A stretch of 64,000 bases of DNA from Bettongia penicillata ogilbyi (Eukaryota; Chordata; Mammalia; Diprotodontia; Potoroidae), in NCBI GenBank assembly GCA_023548195.1, contig JAJHZJ010000575.1:499454-563453 (forward strand). Reading direction: 5' to 3'. A program made the position numbers and the translations under genes. Of this stretch, positions 31,111-43,874 are shown piece after piece (positions within the stretch are counted from its first letter, which is position 1; each line of letters starts with the position of its first letter). The notes beneath the pieces were generated by a model, which was given only the letters and a program-made list of their open reading frames with translations, made no database searches and had not been told where the DNA came from.

Positions 31111-32599
31111 AATCAAAATAATGATCCACAAAAGACGTAAAATCACAAATGTTACTCTCTGTTACCTCCAGAGAGAGAGAACTGAATGAACTTTGAGAGT
31201 AGATTGAAACATATTTCCCTCTTCTCCTTCCTTCCTTACCATGGATAATATGGAACTGTCTTTTGCATGACTTCACATACATAATGGATATTGTATTTCT
31301 TGACTTCTCAATGGGTGGGGGTGGAGGAGGGAGGGACTTAAAATTTAAAAGAAATTTAAAAAAAAATCTTTTCATTAGGGTCAGTGACTCAGAAAAACAT
31401 CCCTGTTTTGGGTATTTTTCAAGGAAGTTGCAGTATTGAGGTTGGCCTATTCTATTTTTAAAAGAGCAACCAACATATTTTACAGTGCTCAGACATTACT
31501 AGAAATAAACATTAACACTGCAGTTTCTAGTGCACAAGGCCCCTTGATACTTCTGCTTCAGAAGAAATATTTTAGGGCCATACTCACTGAAAGAGAAGAA
31601 TCCTGACTTTCCTTCTGACATTTTAACATCTCAGTGAGGTTCACCACATTAGCAAGGCACTAATAAAAGTAGTTTGTTTCATGTTTGCCTTCCATTATCA
31701 AAGTGGAATATTCTGAAAAAAAAAATGGGAGTTTAGTTGCTAATTATGAGAGCTGGACTTGTATAGAGCCAACCAGATAGTTACCTTGTCCATTTCTAAA
31801 ACTTAGGAAAACTGGGGTAATCAAATTTTGTCGGTTCGGAATATTTTGTCTGATTGGTTGTGTGATCTGTTTTTGCTAACTTAGAATGAGTCCACACCTG
31901 TTAATAGCTTGTTTAGGAAGCCTCCCTTATATCCTTGCGAAAAACAAATGATAGAATAACTTTTGTGGAAACCACCTTGAGGTTTCTTCTTCTTTGTCCC
32001 TATCCTCTTACACTTAGAAGGTTCAAGTCCATTATTCTGTTATTTTAAATTCAGTTTTGTTTGTGGAAAAACTTGAATAAATTTCACTATTTTTCTTGAA
32101 TACATTTTATGGTGGTTTTCCACTTATGTTACCTATTCTAGATTGCATTATTCCTTTGTTTTATGTTTTGTTAAGAGTACTTTCTTTTTTCATTTACTAC
32201 AGTAGGTGACATGACCAACAGGAAATTAACTCGAGTAGGCTTACTTACCACAGGATATATGTGACTGGCCAAGTAGACATCAGATTGTTCTTGTCAGGTA
32301 AAATTTTATTTAGTTTTTTAAGATTAAAAAAATTATAAATATATATTAAATATTTGTAAGCAAACAAGCACAATTTTTTTTTAAAAGATATTAGGTGATA
32401 ATTAACTTTTGAAAAGAGTTTGCCATACTATACTTTTAAATAAGATTTATTTTGGCACATTTAAAACAGTGTATGGCAAATTGATTTTGCACACACTTCT
32501 TTTTGGAATACATTCTTTTAGGAAAATACTGTGTAAAAAGAATATACTTCAAATTCATCTCTGAGACACATTTCCTCTGTTAGCAACTCTCCCTTTGTA
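31111..32599. other. No gene recognised; possible decayed LTR at 31735-32100
   Basis: Mostly unassigned. Between 31735 and 32100 a CTTATATCC element is followed about 150 bp later by TTGAATAAATTTC, which could be the TATA and poly(A) signals of an old plus-strand LTR. I see no second feature to support it. Confidence 0.25.
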
Positions 32600-33240
32600 A
32601 TTCTCTTCTACTTATGCTACCATTATCTGTTCAGTTACTTAGGCAAGAAAATTAATCATCCTCAACTCTTTCCTCTACCTCACTCCATCATATCCAATCA
32701 GTGCAAAGTTTTATTCTAACTCCACAGACTCTTCTTCTGTCCTTTTTCCTTCTCTCCATTTACCCTGCCTCCACCCTAATTCATTCACTCTTGACTGCTT
32801 TCCTGGACCATAGTATAGCTCAAATGGTCTTCTAGCCTTTTATTCTTTACGCAGCTGCAAAAAGAATCTGTTTAATGTTCAAGTCTGGCTATGTCAACCC
32901 CTCTAATTAAAATCTTTCAGAAGCTGCTGATGGTCATTTCTTGTTGCTTAGTCATTTCTGATTCTTCAGGACCCCATTTGGGGTTTTCTTGCTAAACATA
33001 ACTGGAGTGGTTTGCCATTTTCATCATGAGTTCATTTTACAGATGATGAAACTGAGGCAAACATGGTTAAGTTACTTAATTGACTAGAGTCACATCGCAA
33101 GCACATCTGAAGAAGGACTTGAACTCATGAAGATAAGTGTTCCTGATTCTAAGCCCAATGCTCCATCCAGTGTGCCACCTAGCTGCTCCTTATTGACTTT
33201 AGGCAGGATAAAATACAAACTCCTCCTCAGCCTGTCATTA
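32600..33240 (+). mobile_element. L2 LINE body, split by a SINE
   Basis: L2 text in two parts: 32600-32934 and 33188-33240 (GGCAGGATAAAATACAAACT). The middle is a minus-strand MAR1-like SINE. Confidence 0.65.
32935..33188 (-). mobile_element. MAR1-like SINE
   Basis: Full-length reverse-complement copy: GGACCCCATTTGGGGTTTTC, TGGAGTGGTTTGCCATTTTC, GATGAAACTGAGGCAAAC, and head GTGTGCCACCTAGCTGCTCC. Confidence 0.9.
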
Positions 33241-33375
33241 GGCAGCTAGGTAACATACCAGGATAGAATCTTGGACTTCAAATCAGGAAGATTAATCTTC
33301 CTGAGCTCAAATCTGGTCTCAGAAACTTTAACAGCTGTGTGATCCTGGGTAAGTTATTTAACTTAGGATTTTCAT
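33240..33375 (+). mobile_element. MAR1-like SINE, truncated
   Basis: Begins GGCAGCTAGGTAACATACCA and runs to GTGTGATCCTGGGTAAGTTA; the 3' half is absent. Confidence 0.8.
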
Positions 33376-33414
33376 GCCCTAATGAATGGTCATCATTTCT
33401 GAAGTTTACATGTA

Positions 33415-34340
33415 CACCTGAGAAAAAGAGGTGTACTCCATCCTATTCCCACTCAATTTTCTCCAAAGGTCTGTCATGTCAAACTTTTCTAAAATTCTAT
33501 TTTATCTCCTGACCTGTTTCTTCCCAACTAATTTCAATTTTCCTTTAAGTATTTTGATGCTTTATTATGTGGTGCATATATTTAATACTGATATTACTTC
33601 ATTGTCTGTGGCACCTACTAACAAAAGTTTCCCTCATTTCTTTAATTAGGTATAATTTTGCTTTTGTTTTGAAATAATAAACACTATCATTACTTGTTTA
33701 TAAACTTAAAATGAAACACAGTGGATTCTGCTCCAGCTTCTTACCATTACTCTGTGTGCCTCTCTGCTTCAAGTGTGTTTCTTGTAAATATATTGCTGAA
33801 TTCTGGATTTTGTTCCAATGTACTATCTATTTTATGGGTGAGTTCATCTAATTCACATTCATAGGTATCATGAATACAGTATATTTCTCTTTGTCCTCTT
33901 TTTTTCTGTTTATCATTCTCTCTCCTTTCATCCTTTTCTTCCTCACAAGTGTTTTGCATTTGTCTACTGCCTCCCCAGCTCCACTCTCCCTTCTATCAGC
34001 GCCTCCCTCCCCCTGATATTTTGATATACTCCTACTCTCCAATTTCCTTGTAGGATAAGAGATTTCTATATCCATTGAATATTTATGTTATTTCATCTGA
34101 GGCAATTCCAATGAGAGTAAGGTGTTGCCCCTTATACTCCTCCCAGCTTCCCCTGAACCATGAAAGCTCTTCCTTTCATCCCTTTTCTATGAGATCATTT
34201 ACCTCACCCCAAATTCACTTTGCCCTTCTCCCAGTGCATCCCTCTTTCTCACTCCTGAATTATTTTGAAATCATCCCATCAAAGTCAACTCATTTATGCC
34301 CTCATTGTACACTCCACCTAACTGTTTTAATAATGATAAG
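33415..34340 (-). mobile_element. L1 fragment: inter-ORF region and ORF2 endonuclease
   Basis: On the minus strand the order is inter-ORF region (34340-33900, with GGATATAGAAATCTCTTATCC-type text), ORF2 start (NVN-MN-PIK pattern), the endonuclease signature ICxQETHL as FTRNTLEAERHT in a shifted frame near 33760, then an SVLNICTT-type segment. It parallels the plus-strand fragment at 9843-10610, extending deeper into ORF2. Multiple frameshifts. Confidence 0.65.
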
Positions 34341-34489
34341 GTTGGTAGAACTTTCACATATCCCTTTCTGTTTCAAGGGCTTCTCTTGGGAAAAACTGTA
34401 TTTTTGCAATATGCATTCTGTTTTCTTCTGAGTAGAATGTTTCTCATGCACAGTCAAGATTGCTGTTTATTTCACTCTATCCTACTGGA

Positions 34490-34585
34490 CATTCTCTGTT
34501 TCTCTGTCTCCCTTCTCTGTCTCTCTTTGTCTCTGTCTCTCTATCTCTCCATCTCTGTCTGTGTCTGTCTCTGTCGCTCTCTATC
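34490..34585. repeat. (TCTCTG)n pyrimidine-rich simple sequence
   Basis: TCTCTGTCTC-type repeats at the left edge of repeat copy C, resembling the spacers between the CTCF-motif units further right. Confidence 0.8.
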
Positions 34586-35964
34586 TCTTTCTCATCCAGC
34601 CACTCCCCTGGTTCTTTCTATAGTGCAGAACTGAGGTAACTGAGGCGCTGATTCCTTGTCTCCAGGAAACCAATGAACATACCAGTTATAAAGTATGCCT
34701 CCTAGGAAATGGCTAGACTTAGAACTGTGGATCCATAATGGCTGTTTGCCCTCTTCCTTAGAGTAGACTAGACCCTGGCATGGTAACCGAGTTTGGGAAG
34801 ATTGATATGCCAAAGGAAGGGGTTTGTGGATCCCTAGATGGAAGGCAGTAGGCAGGTAGCCAGGGGAGCCAGAATGAAGGGACTTCAGGTCCTGTTTTGG
34901 AATTTCTTTTTCTCTCTCTCTTGCCATTGCCAATCTTCCTCTGTACTGTGTTCATTCATTCCATCATGACTGTCCTTTCAGGCTATCTCCAGCATCCATC
35001 CTTTCATCCCCATTGCTACAGTAGGCCAGAAAACACAGACCATTTGGTTTCACTGAATTCTTCTTCCTTTTATTTTTCTTCTGTTTCTCCCTTGGACCCC
35101 CACCCTGCCCTGAACCCCTCAAAATATTTCAATTGCTCCTTTTCTTTTCCCTCATCCAATAATGAACATACTGAAGGCTGAAGGAAGCACTTCATCTCCC
35201 CTCTTCAAACACACACATGGACGCACACACACACACACACACACACACACCCCAAGAAAGAGAAATGTTTAAAGTGAATCCTGGGTAACATTTCTGTCCA
35301 CTGAGACCACAGTCAAAGGATAGCAGGCTTTTCAATCTTCATCTCTGTCTCCTCATTCATTCTTTGAACTAGAGAAACCAGATTCCTTTGTGGTATTGAA
35401 TTCTTCCTTTTATTTTTCTTCTCTACCCTCCCTCCCTTCTCCCTATTTTTCTCATTGCATCCTGGATGGAATGCCTGCCTCCCTGATTGAATGTCCAGCT
35501 ACCCTTGCCAGCCACCCAGAGTGGGAAAAGTTTCCCTCCTGACAGTTGGATTGGCCCCGTGCCCCTCATCCAGACATTCACCAATCTCCTTACCTTTTTG
35601 TCCCTAGGTCTTCTGCACCAATCCTCACTAGGTCCCAGGTAGGCTTGGAAAGGAGTTCAGGGGGTGTGTGGCTGCTTGGCTTCACATGTTGCAGCATGTC
35701 CCTACATAAATGGGTTTTCAAACATCTGCCAACCCAAGACCAATCTATGGCCTTCACTGCTCCTTCCTCTCCTTCTGCTTTGTTCTCCATGCAGAGGTCA
35801 GCAGCAACAGCAGCACCAGTAGCAAGGCAGCTCTCTGTTGTTTGCCCTTACCCTAAGCCTTTCAGGTATGTGTGTGTGTGTGTGTGTGTTTGTATGTGTG
35901 TGTATTTGTGTGTGTGTGTCTTTGCGTGTAGTTGTGAGTGTATCAATATATCTGGCCAGTGGGA

Positions 35965-36075
35965 AACTTTTTGTCCTTCCTTCCTTTTTCCTTCCTTCCT
36001 TCCTTCCTTCCTTCCTTCCTTCCTTCCTTCCTTCCTTCCTTCCTTCCTTCCTTCCTTCCTTCCTTCCTTCTTTCC
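35965..36075. repeat. (TTCC)n microsatellite
   Basis: About 100 bp of nearly pure TTCC tetranucleotide, within the leading block of copy C; copy A has only a short TTCC-rich patch at the same place. Confidence 0.95.
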
Positions 36076-37090
36076 TTTACTTTCCTTTTTTCTCATTCCT
36101 TCTGAATTCCCTTTCTTTCTCCTTTCATTTCCCTTTCCTCCTCTCTTTCCTTCCTGGTGAAGGTAGACCAAGTGAGGTAGGGGACCACTGAGTCATTAGT
36201 TCCTCCATGGAGCTTCTTGAGTTGCTCTTCTCCTGAATGTCCCAGTAATATTTCTTGAGTCCAGGCTAGGCCTGGGAATGTTGGGCTAAGTGACAGGGAG
36301 GAGTGGAGAGGGCCAACTGCTTAGAAGGAAGACTAGAAAGAGGTTTGCTTGATTGACTTTCAACCAAGAGATTTGGTGGCTGGCAGGCCTAGTCTTCACT
36401 TCTCTTTTGATCTCTGCCTGAGCCATGCAAGGAGAGGGAGCAACAGGCTGGCTGGTTTGGGAGTTCTTGAAGCTGTTACCCTGATTAACATCCTCAGGTG
36501 CTGGGAACTACATGTTTCAGAGTGGATGGCATCAGCCTATCCTCCAGACACAATCAAACCTAAGCCCTTTGTCCCTGAAGGAAAGGGATGTTCATACATA
36601 TGTGTGGTTTGAGGTCCCCTTGTATAGACCAGGGGCAGTGGTGTTAGGGCCTGCAAGGCCAGGGGAAGGATATTACTTATTTGGTATTTGTGGGCTATGG
36701 AAATGAAGTGAGAATAAAGAAATTGTCTTTTTCCAACTGGGGCTTGTCTGGAATGGGGCTCCCTTCAAAAGAAAGGATGACTTATTAAAGGAGTCACTCC
36801 TCTAAATCAGAACAGTCAGCAGGATTCCACCCCATTTGGGGAGGCATTTGTATTGGCCTTGGGAGGGCAAGCCATAGTGGAAAGGGGGCCTAGGTTGGAG
36901 GGGTATTAAAGCCCTTGGGGCTTTCCCTGAGCCTGCAAGTGGAGAAGGGGTGAAAGCAAACTGTGGAATTGCAGATATTTCAAGTGGGTGACCTCAATTT
37001 TCTTTTCCTCCCCCCTTGCCCCTTGGTACAGATGGGTAGAAGGGAAAATTCTGCCCACAGATGAAGGGGAAGACAAACTGACTGTTTCCA

Positions 37091-37106
37091 GTGCTAGGGA
37101 GCAGCC
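37091..37106 (+). promoter_or_regulatory. CTCF-like motif 1, first unit
   Basis: GTGCTAGGGAGCAGCC fits the CTCF core CCASYAGRKGGCRS with two departures (G for the first conserved A; A in the GGG run). Confidence 0.4.
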
Positions 37107-37154
37107 AGGGATTCCTCCAAGAAGGCCCTGGGGGAGAGGGCATTGCGCTGGGAG

Positions 37155-37172
37155 CCCCACAAGGTGGCGCCA
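37155..37172 (+). promoter_or_regulatory. CTCF-like motif 2, first unit
   Basis: CCCCACAAGGTGGCGCCA. Against the CTCF consensus CCACCAGGGGGCGCTA it differs at three positions, one of them (T for G) a tolerated variant. Two CpG-adjacent positions could make it methylation sensitive. Binding is inferred. Confidence 0.6.
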
Positions 37173-38105
37173 TCACTTGGATTCATTTCTTGAGTATTTC
37201 ATTAGACAGGGGGGAAAGAGAAGACAAAGAATCGTCCGGACCTGGATACACTTCCCCACTGCTGTCTTCAGGCATTCTTATCTGGGCTTCTTCCACTTCC
37301 GGGCATCGCGGTCACTCCCCCACCCACTTCCCTGAGCTCTATCCTGACCTAAAACACATCCTGCTATGAGTATAGCAAGCAACTCCTTGGGCACCAGCTC
37401 CAGGACCCCTTCTTTCCGAGTTTTTATCACCTTCTCTTTTTCATCCTCTCTGTCTGTCTCTCTCCCGAAGAGTGTGTGTGTGTGTGTGTGTGTGTGTTTC
37501 TCTCATTGCTCTGCCTCAGGTAGAGCGCATAACCACTGAAGTCCCCATACCTCCACCCCATGCCTTGCATTCATTTCTTCAATATTTTATTGAGGGTCGG
37601 GGGAGTGGATGACAAAGAATCCTGTGGTCATGGATACACCGCGCTACCTCTTTCTTCAGACAGTATTCTCGGGGCTTCTTCCACCCCCGGGCATCTCCAC
37701 CCAATGCTTTCTCTCTCCCACTTCCCAGAACTCTATCCTGACTTTCTGCTAACACATTCTGCTATGACTCCAGGATCCATTCTTTCGTCTCCCTCTCAGT
37801 CTCTGCTTTCTTTCAGTATCTCTGCGTGTCTCTCTGTCTCAGTCTCTGTCTCTCCTTTTCAATGTGTGTATGTGGGTTTCCTTTTTTCTCTTCATGTATT
37901 ACTCCCCATCCCTCCCGCAGTTTTCTCTTTTTAAATGTGTTTTGCTTATGACCACCTCCGGTCCTCAAGAGACCTGCTCACTTCCAATCGCTTTCGATCT
38001 CCCAGCAGCTGAACGGGAGCAAAACGAGCACACTGTTCAATAGCTATGGGCAAGACAGGGACAGCATCGAAAAAGCAATCTGAGAGACGGTAACTCTCTG
38101 GGAGT

Positions 38106-38122
38106 CCCACAAGGTGGCGTTG
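38106..38122 (+). promoter_or_regulatory. CTCF-like motif 2, second unit (type II)
   Basis: CCCACAAGGTGGCGTTG, same core as 37155. Its partner at about 38031 (AGCTATGGGCAAG) is degenerate. Confidence 0.5.
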
Positions 38123-38825
38123 CTGGGTCGCTTATTGCGAGTCTTGGCACAGACGAAATGCGATGATACACTTCTCCAAACAGAAGCCACGGTCTTCATG
38201 TTCCCAGCCCATGCAGATTCCAAGAGTCTCCAATTCACCCTAATCCCATATTTGCTCCTGGACTCTCATTGCTGTGGCTCCAGTAAAGCCCATAATTTCT
38301 GGGGTCCCCCTAGCTCCACCCCATGCCTTGCATTCATTTCTTCAATATTTCATTGCAGATTGGGGGAGTGGATGAGAAAGAATCTTTTCGGCATAGATAT
38401 ATGTACCCACTCCACAACTTTATGCAGATAGCCCTGTATGGGTTTCTTCCACTTGGGAGCATCACTGCGCCCTACTCCCTCCTCCAACTTCCACAGCTAT
38501 ATTCTGGTCTAGAACACCTCATCCTATGACTAGAGAAAGCAAATCCTTTGGTACCACCTACAGTACCTATGCTTTCAAAGTCTCTCAGTCTCTATCGATC
38601 CCTATCTCTTTGTCTGTTTTTCTATCTCCCTTTCTCTCTTTTTTTCTGTGTATTTGTGTATGTTTCCCTCTCTATCTCGTCTTCTGTCTCTCCAGTCACC
38701 CCGCCGCCCGCCCCACCGCAGTCAAAAAATTTCAGTTTTTTTCGTCATGACCACCTTTCCTCAAGAGCCCTTCACTCTCTCACTTTCCCACTACCCACAG
38801 CTGAAAAGGGAGGAAACCTTTTCAA

Positions 38826-38840
38826 GCGCTAGGGGGCAGG
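38826..38840 (+). promoter_or_regulatory. CTCF-like motif 1, third unit (best match)
   Basis: GCGCTAGGGGGCAGG matches the CTCF core essentially throughout (C-G/A-C-T-A-G-G-G-G-G-C-A-G). This is the strongest single motif in the window. Confidence 0.65.
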
Positions 38841-38888
38841 CCAGGACTTCCCCAAGAAGACCTAGGAGAGAGGGCATTCCTCTGAGAG

Positions 38889-38905
38889 CCCCATAAGGCG
38901 GCGCC
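38889..38905 (+). promoter_or_regulatory. CTCF-like motif 2, third unit
   Basis: CCCCATAAGGCGGCGCC; T for C and C for G/T in the core weaken it relative to 37155. Confidence 0.4.
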
Positions 38906-39146
38906 GTCACTTGGATTCACTTCTTGAGTACTTCATTGGGTGACAGGGGAGCAGATGACAAAGAATCCTCTGGTCATGGATACGCCATCCCAACTCTTTC
39001 TTCAGGCAGTCCTATCTGGGCTTTTTCCACTTCTGGACATCACTGCTCCCTTCTCCCACCCTCCCACTGCCCATAACTCTGACTCTGTCCTGACCTGGAA
39101 CACCTCTTGCTATGACTAGAACCAGCAAAAAATCCTTTGTCATCAC

Positions 39147-39249
<103 letters not shown>

Positions 39250-39507
39250 CCTGTGTGTATTTGTGAGTTTTCCTCTTTCTCTTCTCTTTCTCTTCTTTTC
39301 TTTCCCCCACCCTTCCCGCAGTCTTCACTTAACTGTGTTTTCCTTCCGTACACCTGTGGTCCTCAAGACACCTCTTCACTTCCAATCATTTTCTGACTAC
39401 CACCAGCTGAACGCGAGCAAAGCAAGCAAGCACCCGTTTCAGGCTCTAGGGGAAAGGCGAGGACTGCCCCAAGAAAGCAATCTGAGAGACGGTAACCCTC
39501 TGAGAGA

Positions 39508-39524
39508 CCCACAAGGTGGCGTTG
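39508..39524 (+). promoter_or_regulatory. CTCF-like motif 2, fourth unit (type II)
   Basis: CCCACAAGGTGGCGTTG, identical to 38106. Its partner at 39442 (CTCTAGGGGAAAGGCG) is weak. Confidence 0.5.
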
Positions 39525-40239
39525 CTGGGTAGCTTTTTGCGGGTGTGCACAGACTAAATGCAATGTTACACCTCCCCAAACAGAAGCCAAGATCTTCATG
39601 TTCCCAGCCCATGCATATTCCAAGAGCCTCCAATTCACCCTATTCCCACATTTGCTTCTGGACGCTCATTGCTGTGACTCCGGTAGAGCTCATAACTCCT
39701 GGGGTCCCCCTAGCTCCACCCCAAGCCTTGCATTCATTTCTTCAATATTTCATTGCGGGTTGGGGAAGTGGATGAGAAAGAATCTTTTCGGCATAGATAC
39801 ATGTACCCACTCCAGTACTTTCTAAGCAGACAGCCCTATTTGGGCTTCTTGCACTTGTGGGCATCACTGCGCCCTGCTCTCCCCATCCCCTCCAACTTCC
39901 ACAGCTATATTCTGGTCTAGAACAACTCATCCTATGACTAAAGCAAACAAATCCTATGGCACCACCTACAGTACACATGCTTTCAAAGTCTCCCTCTCAA
40001 TCTCTATCGCTCCCTTCCTCTCACTTTGTCTTTCTATCTCCCTTTGTCTCTTTTTTGTCTCTGTGTATTTGGATTTACCTCGCTATCTCTTTGTCTGTGG
40101 CTCGAACCCCGCCCCTCCCCCCCCAGCCTAGTCTTTTAGTCATTTTTGGTTGTGATCACAGCTTTTCCTGAAGAGATCTTGACTCTCCCACTTTCCAACT
40201 GCCCACAACTGAAAGGAAAATACCAAACGAATGTTTAAA

Positions 40240-40254
40240 GCACAAGGGGGCAGG
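40240..40254 (+). promoter_or_regulatory. CTCF-like motif 1, fifth unit
   Basis: GCACAAGGGGGCAGG is a good core match. Its partner near 40303 (CAGAAGGCGGTCC) is degenerate. So each unit tends to keep one good site of its pair. Confidence 0.55.
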
Positions 40255-40559
40255 CAAAGGTTGCCCTAAGAAGTGCCCCTGAGGGAACATATTCTTCTGG
40301 ATGCTTCAGAAGGCGGTCCTGTCACTTGGATTCATTTCTTGAGTATTTAATTGGGAGAGGGGGGAGCAGTGGACAAAGAATGGTCTGGACACAGATTGAC
40401 CACCTCACCTCCTTCTTCAGGCATCTGGACTTCTTCCACTGCCACTTGCCCCACCCTCAGTCTTCCCACAGCTCTATCCTGACCTAGAACATGTCCTGTT
40501 AGGACTAGAGCAAGCAAGTACTTGGGTATCACTTGCAGGACCCCTTTTTCAAAGTCTTT

Positions 40560-40835
40560 GCCTCTCAGTCCTCTCTTTCAGTGTTCTGTGTTCTTTCTCT
40601 CTCTGTCCCTCGCTGACTCTCTCTGTGTCTGTCTCTTTGTCTCACAGTCTCTGTGTCTCTCTGTATCTCTCATTCTGAGTCTCTGTCTGTCTCTTAGTCT
40701 TTCTATCTCTGTATCTCTTTCTCTGTCTCTCTGTCTTTCTTTGAATGTCTCTATCTCTGGCTCTGGCTCTCTGTTTCAGTCTCTCTTTGTCTCTGTTTCT
40801 CTGTCTCTGTCTCTCTGCCTGTCTCTGTCTCCATC

Positions 40836-40881
<46 letters not shown>

Positions 40882-40890
40882 TCTCTCAAA
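40560..40890. repeat. (TCTCTG)n / (TC)n spacer
   Basis: Long, imperfect TCTCTG and TGTCTC repeats closing the last array unit, ending in about 40 bp of TC. Confidence 0.9.
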
Positions 40891-41159
40891 AGCAGATGAT
40901 TTGGATGTTTAATTCCATGATAGAGTGTTGCCATTTATGGAAACCAAGAAATTGAAAGAGACCAAGTGTCCTTGTTAGGTGTAGGGGACATGCTGAATCT
41001 GATGCCTTAGCTTAATTCCATTTTACACAATGATCAACATCCATCTTCATGTGGAAACTTTATGTGTAATCTTCAAGACCTTGGTTTCATCTATACCCAA
41101 TGGGTACCACCTATAAATAGAGAAGATTGAACAGAATTCAGGAAATTCTGATGTAAAGT
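40891..41159. other. No gene recognised
   Basis: Unique-looking sequence between the array and a HAL1. Confidence 0.4.
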
Positions 41160-43745
41160 GTTTTTTAAAATAATTAATTTATTTTTAGTTTTCAACATTC
41201 CCTTCCACAAGATTTTGAGATTCAAATTTTCTCCCCATCTCTCCCCTTCACCCACCCCAAGATAGCATGCATTCTGATTACCCCTTCCTTCAATCTTCCC
41301 TCCTTTCAATCACACTCCTCCCTTCTCTTATCCCCTTCCCCACTGTTTTCTTGTAGAGCAAGATAGCTTTCTATACCCCATTACCTATATGTCTTATTTC
41401 CCAGTAACATATAAAAAACAATTTTTAACATTACTTTTTAAAACTTTGTGTCCCAACTTGTCTCTCTCCCTCCCCAACTGAGAAGGCAAGCAATTAGATA
41501 TAGGTTATACATGTATAGCCATGCAAAATACTTCCATAACAGTCATGTTGTGAAAGACTAACTATATTTCTTTCCATCCTAACCTGTGCCCTCATTTATC
41601 CTCTTCTCTCCTTTGACCCTGTCCCTCCTCAAAAGTGTTTACCTCTACTTACCCCTTACTTTCTTTTACCCTCCTTTCTATCATTTTCCCTTTTCTCTTT
41701 TCCCTTACCCCTACTTTCCTGTAGTGTAAGATAGATTTTCATACCAACTTGAGTGTGCATGTTATTTCCTCCTTAATCAAAATTTGATGAGAGTAAGATT
41801 GATTCTTTCCCTCTCACCTTCCTCTATTCCCCATTGAAAAAGCTTTTTCTTGCTTCTTTTATGTGAGAGATAATTTATCCCATTCTATTTCTCCCTTTCT
41901 CCTCCCTATGTATTCCTCTCTCATCCCTTAATTTTTTTTTTAGATAACACCCCTTCTTATTCATCTCACCCTGTGCCTTCTGTCTATATATAAAATCCCT
42001 CCAACTACCCTAACACTGATAAAAGTCTCGAGTTGCATATATCATTTTTCCATATAGGAATATAAACAGTTCAACTTTAGTAAGTCCCTTATGATTTCTC
42101 TTTCCTGTTTAAATTTTCATGCTTTTCTTGATTCTTTTGTTTGAAAGTCAAATTTTCTATTCAGATCTTGTCTTTCATCAAGAATTGTATTTCATTGAAT
42201 TTTTCCCCTGAAGTATTTATACTCAGCTTTGTTGGGTAGGTGATTCTTGGTTTTATTTCTAGCTCCTTTGACCTCTGGAATATCATATTCCAAGCCCTTC
42301 AACCCTTTAATGAAGAAGCTGCTAGATTTTGTGTTATCCTGCTTGTGTTTCCACAGTATTTTAATTATTTCTTTCTGACTCCTTGCAATATTTTCTCCTT
42401 GATCTGGGAGCTATGGAATTTAGCTACAATATTCCTAGGAATCTTCCTTTTGGGATCTCTTTCAGGAGGTAGGTGAATTCTTTCAAAATCTACTATACCC
42501 CCTGTTTCTAGAGTATCAGGTCAATTTTCCTTGATAACTTTTGGAAAGATGATGTCTAGGTTCTTTTTTGATCATACCTTTAAGGTAGCCCCATAATTAT
42601 TAAGTTGTTTCTCCTGGATCCTCCAGATTTTCCAAGTCAGTTGTTTTTCCAATGAGATAGTTCACATTGTCTTTTATTTTTTCATTCCTTTGGTTTTGTT
42701 TTACAATTTCTTGATTTTTCATAAAGTCATAAGCTTCCATCTGCTCCATTTTAATCTTTAAGGAATTATTTTCCTTAGTGAGTTTTTGGACTTCCTTTTC
42801 TTTATGTCCAATTTTGCTTTTCAAGGCATTCTTCTCCTCATTGGCTTTTTGGATCTCCTTTGCCTTTTGGGTTAGTCTATTTTTTAAGATGTTATTTTCT
42901 TCAGCATTTTTGGGCCCACTTTACCAAGTAGTTGACTCATTTTTCATGATATTCTTGCATTATTCTCATTTCTCTTCCCAGTTTTCCCTCTACTTCTCTT
43001 TCTTGATTTTCAAAAATCCTCTTTTTAACTTTTCCATGGCCTGAGACCAATTTATATTTTCCTTGGAGACTTTGGGTGTAGGAAATTTGATTTTGTTGTC
43101 TTCTTCTGTTTCTGTATTTTGATTTTCTTGTCACCAAAGTAAGATTCTATAGTCTGACTCTTTTTCCGACTTTTGCTCATCTCCCTAGTCATTTAATTGA
43201 TTTTGTACTCTTTGTTAAAGTAGTTCTCTGCATCCAGTGGGGTTGGGAGTGTACTGTCAACTGCTCGATCCCCCCACAATTTGTGGGCCTAGACCTCCAG
43301 AAACAGCAGCTATCTCTACTCCTGCTGTAGGTGCCCCAGGCTCCTCTATCCCTTTTGCCATTCTAGGGCTCAGGATGGATCACTGGTCTGACAAGATTTT
43401 TTCCACTGATCATCCAATTTGCCCTAGGATTTGGGGATTATGGAATCTGGGAACCATACAGGTGCCAGTGATTCAGTGCCCCCCAAGGCCTTCTCAGGTC
43501 TTGTCTGTGCTGATGCAGTCCGTACTGGACTATGCTTTGTTCCCAGCATAATGTGATAGATGCTTCCCGTTTACCTTCCTTGCAGTCCTGGCTTGGAGGT
43601 TTACTTCAGTCCATCGTTCTGTGGGTTCTGCAACTCCAGAATTTATTTAGAATATTTTTTTACAGGTATTTGGCTGGGCTAGGGGGGAGAGTTCCCTGCT
43701 TTTTCTTCACTCTCTTGGCTTCACCCCTTTAGGGTTCTTTCTAGT
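41160..43745 (-). mobile_element. HAL1-type element, copy 2
   Basis: Minus-strand element with the same parts as copy 1: 3' region (41160-42190), ORF1 (about 42190-43180), and 5'UTR (43181-43740, with the phrase for CCACAGAACGATGGA in reverse complement near 43600). No ORF2. The 5' end around 43711-43740 contains TCTTGGCTTCACC where other copies have the GCCATCTT start. Possible short target duplication TTCTGAT at 41148 and 43746. Confidence 0.8.
42190..43180 (-). pseudogene. L1/HAL1 ORF1, degraded
   Basis: Likely start at 43180 (MSKSRKKSQTIESYF-like). The coiled-coil part is readable at 42824-42600 (LTKENNSLKIKMEQMEA), and RRM/CTD remnants follow to about 42190. The frame is broken several times. 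Confidence 0.75.
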
Positions 43746-43874
43746 TCTGATTTCCAGTCTATCAGAGATGGATGGATTTCCACTATTCTAAGAACTGCCA
43801 TCTAATACCAAAAATCTGACTTTGGTTTTGGAAGATCCATTGACTGACCACTTCTCTCACTTTCCTCTTGAGAA

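Noticed and set aside
35546..36160. 204-codon open frame in repeat copy C
   Set aside because: Half of it is LPSFLPSF from the (TTCC)n tract and the rest is not conserved with copy A.
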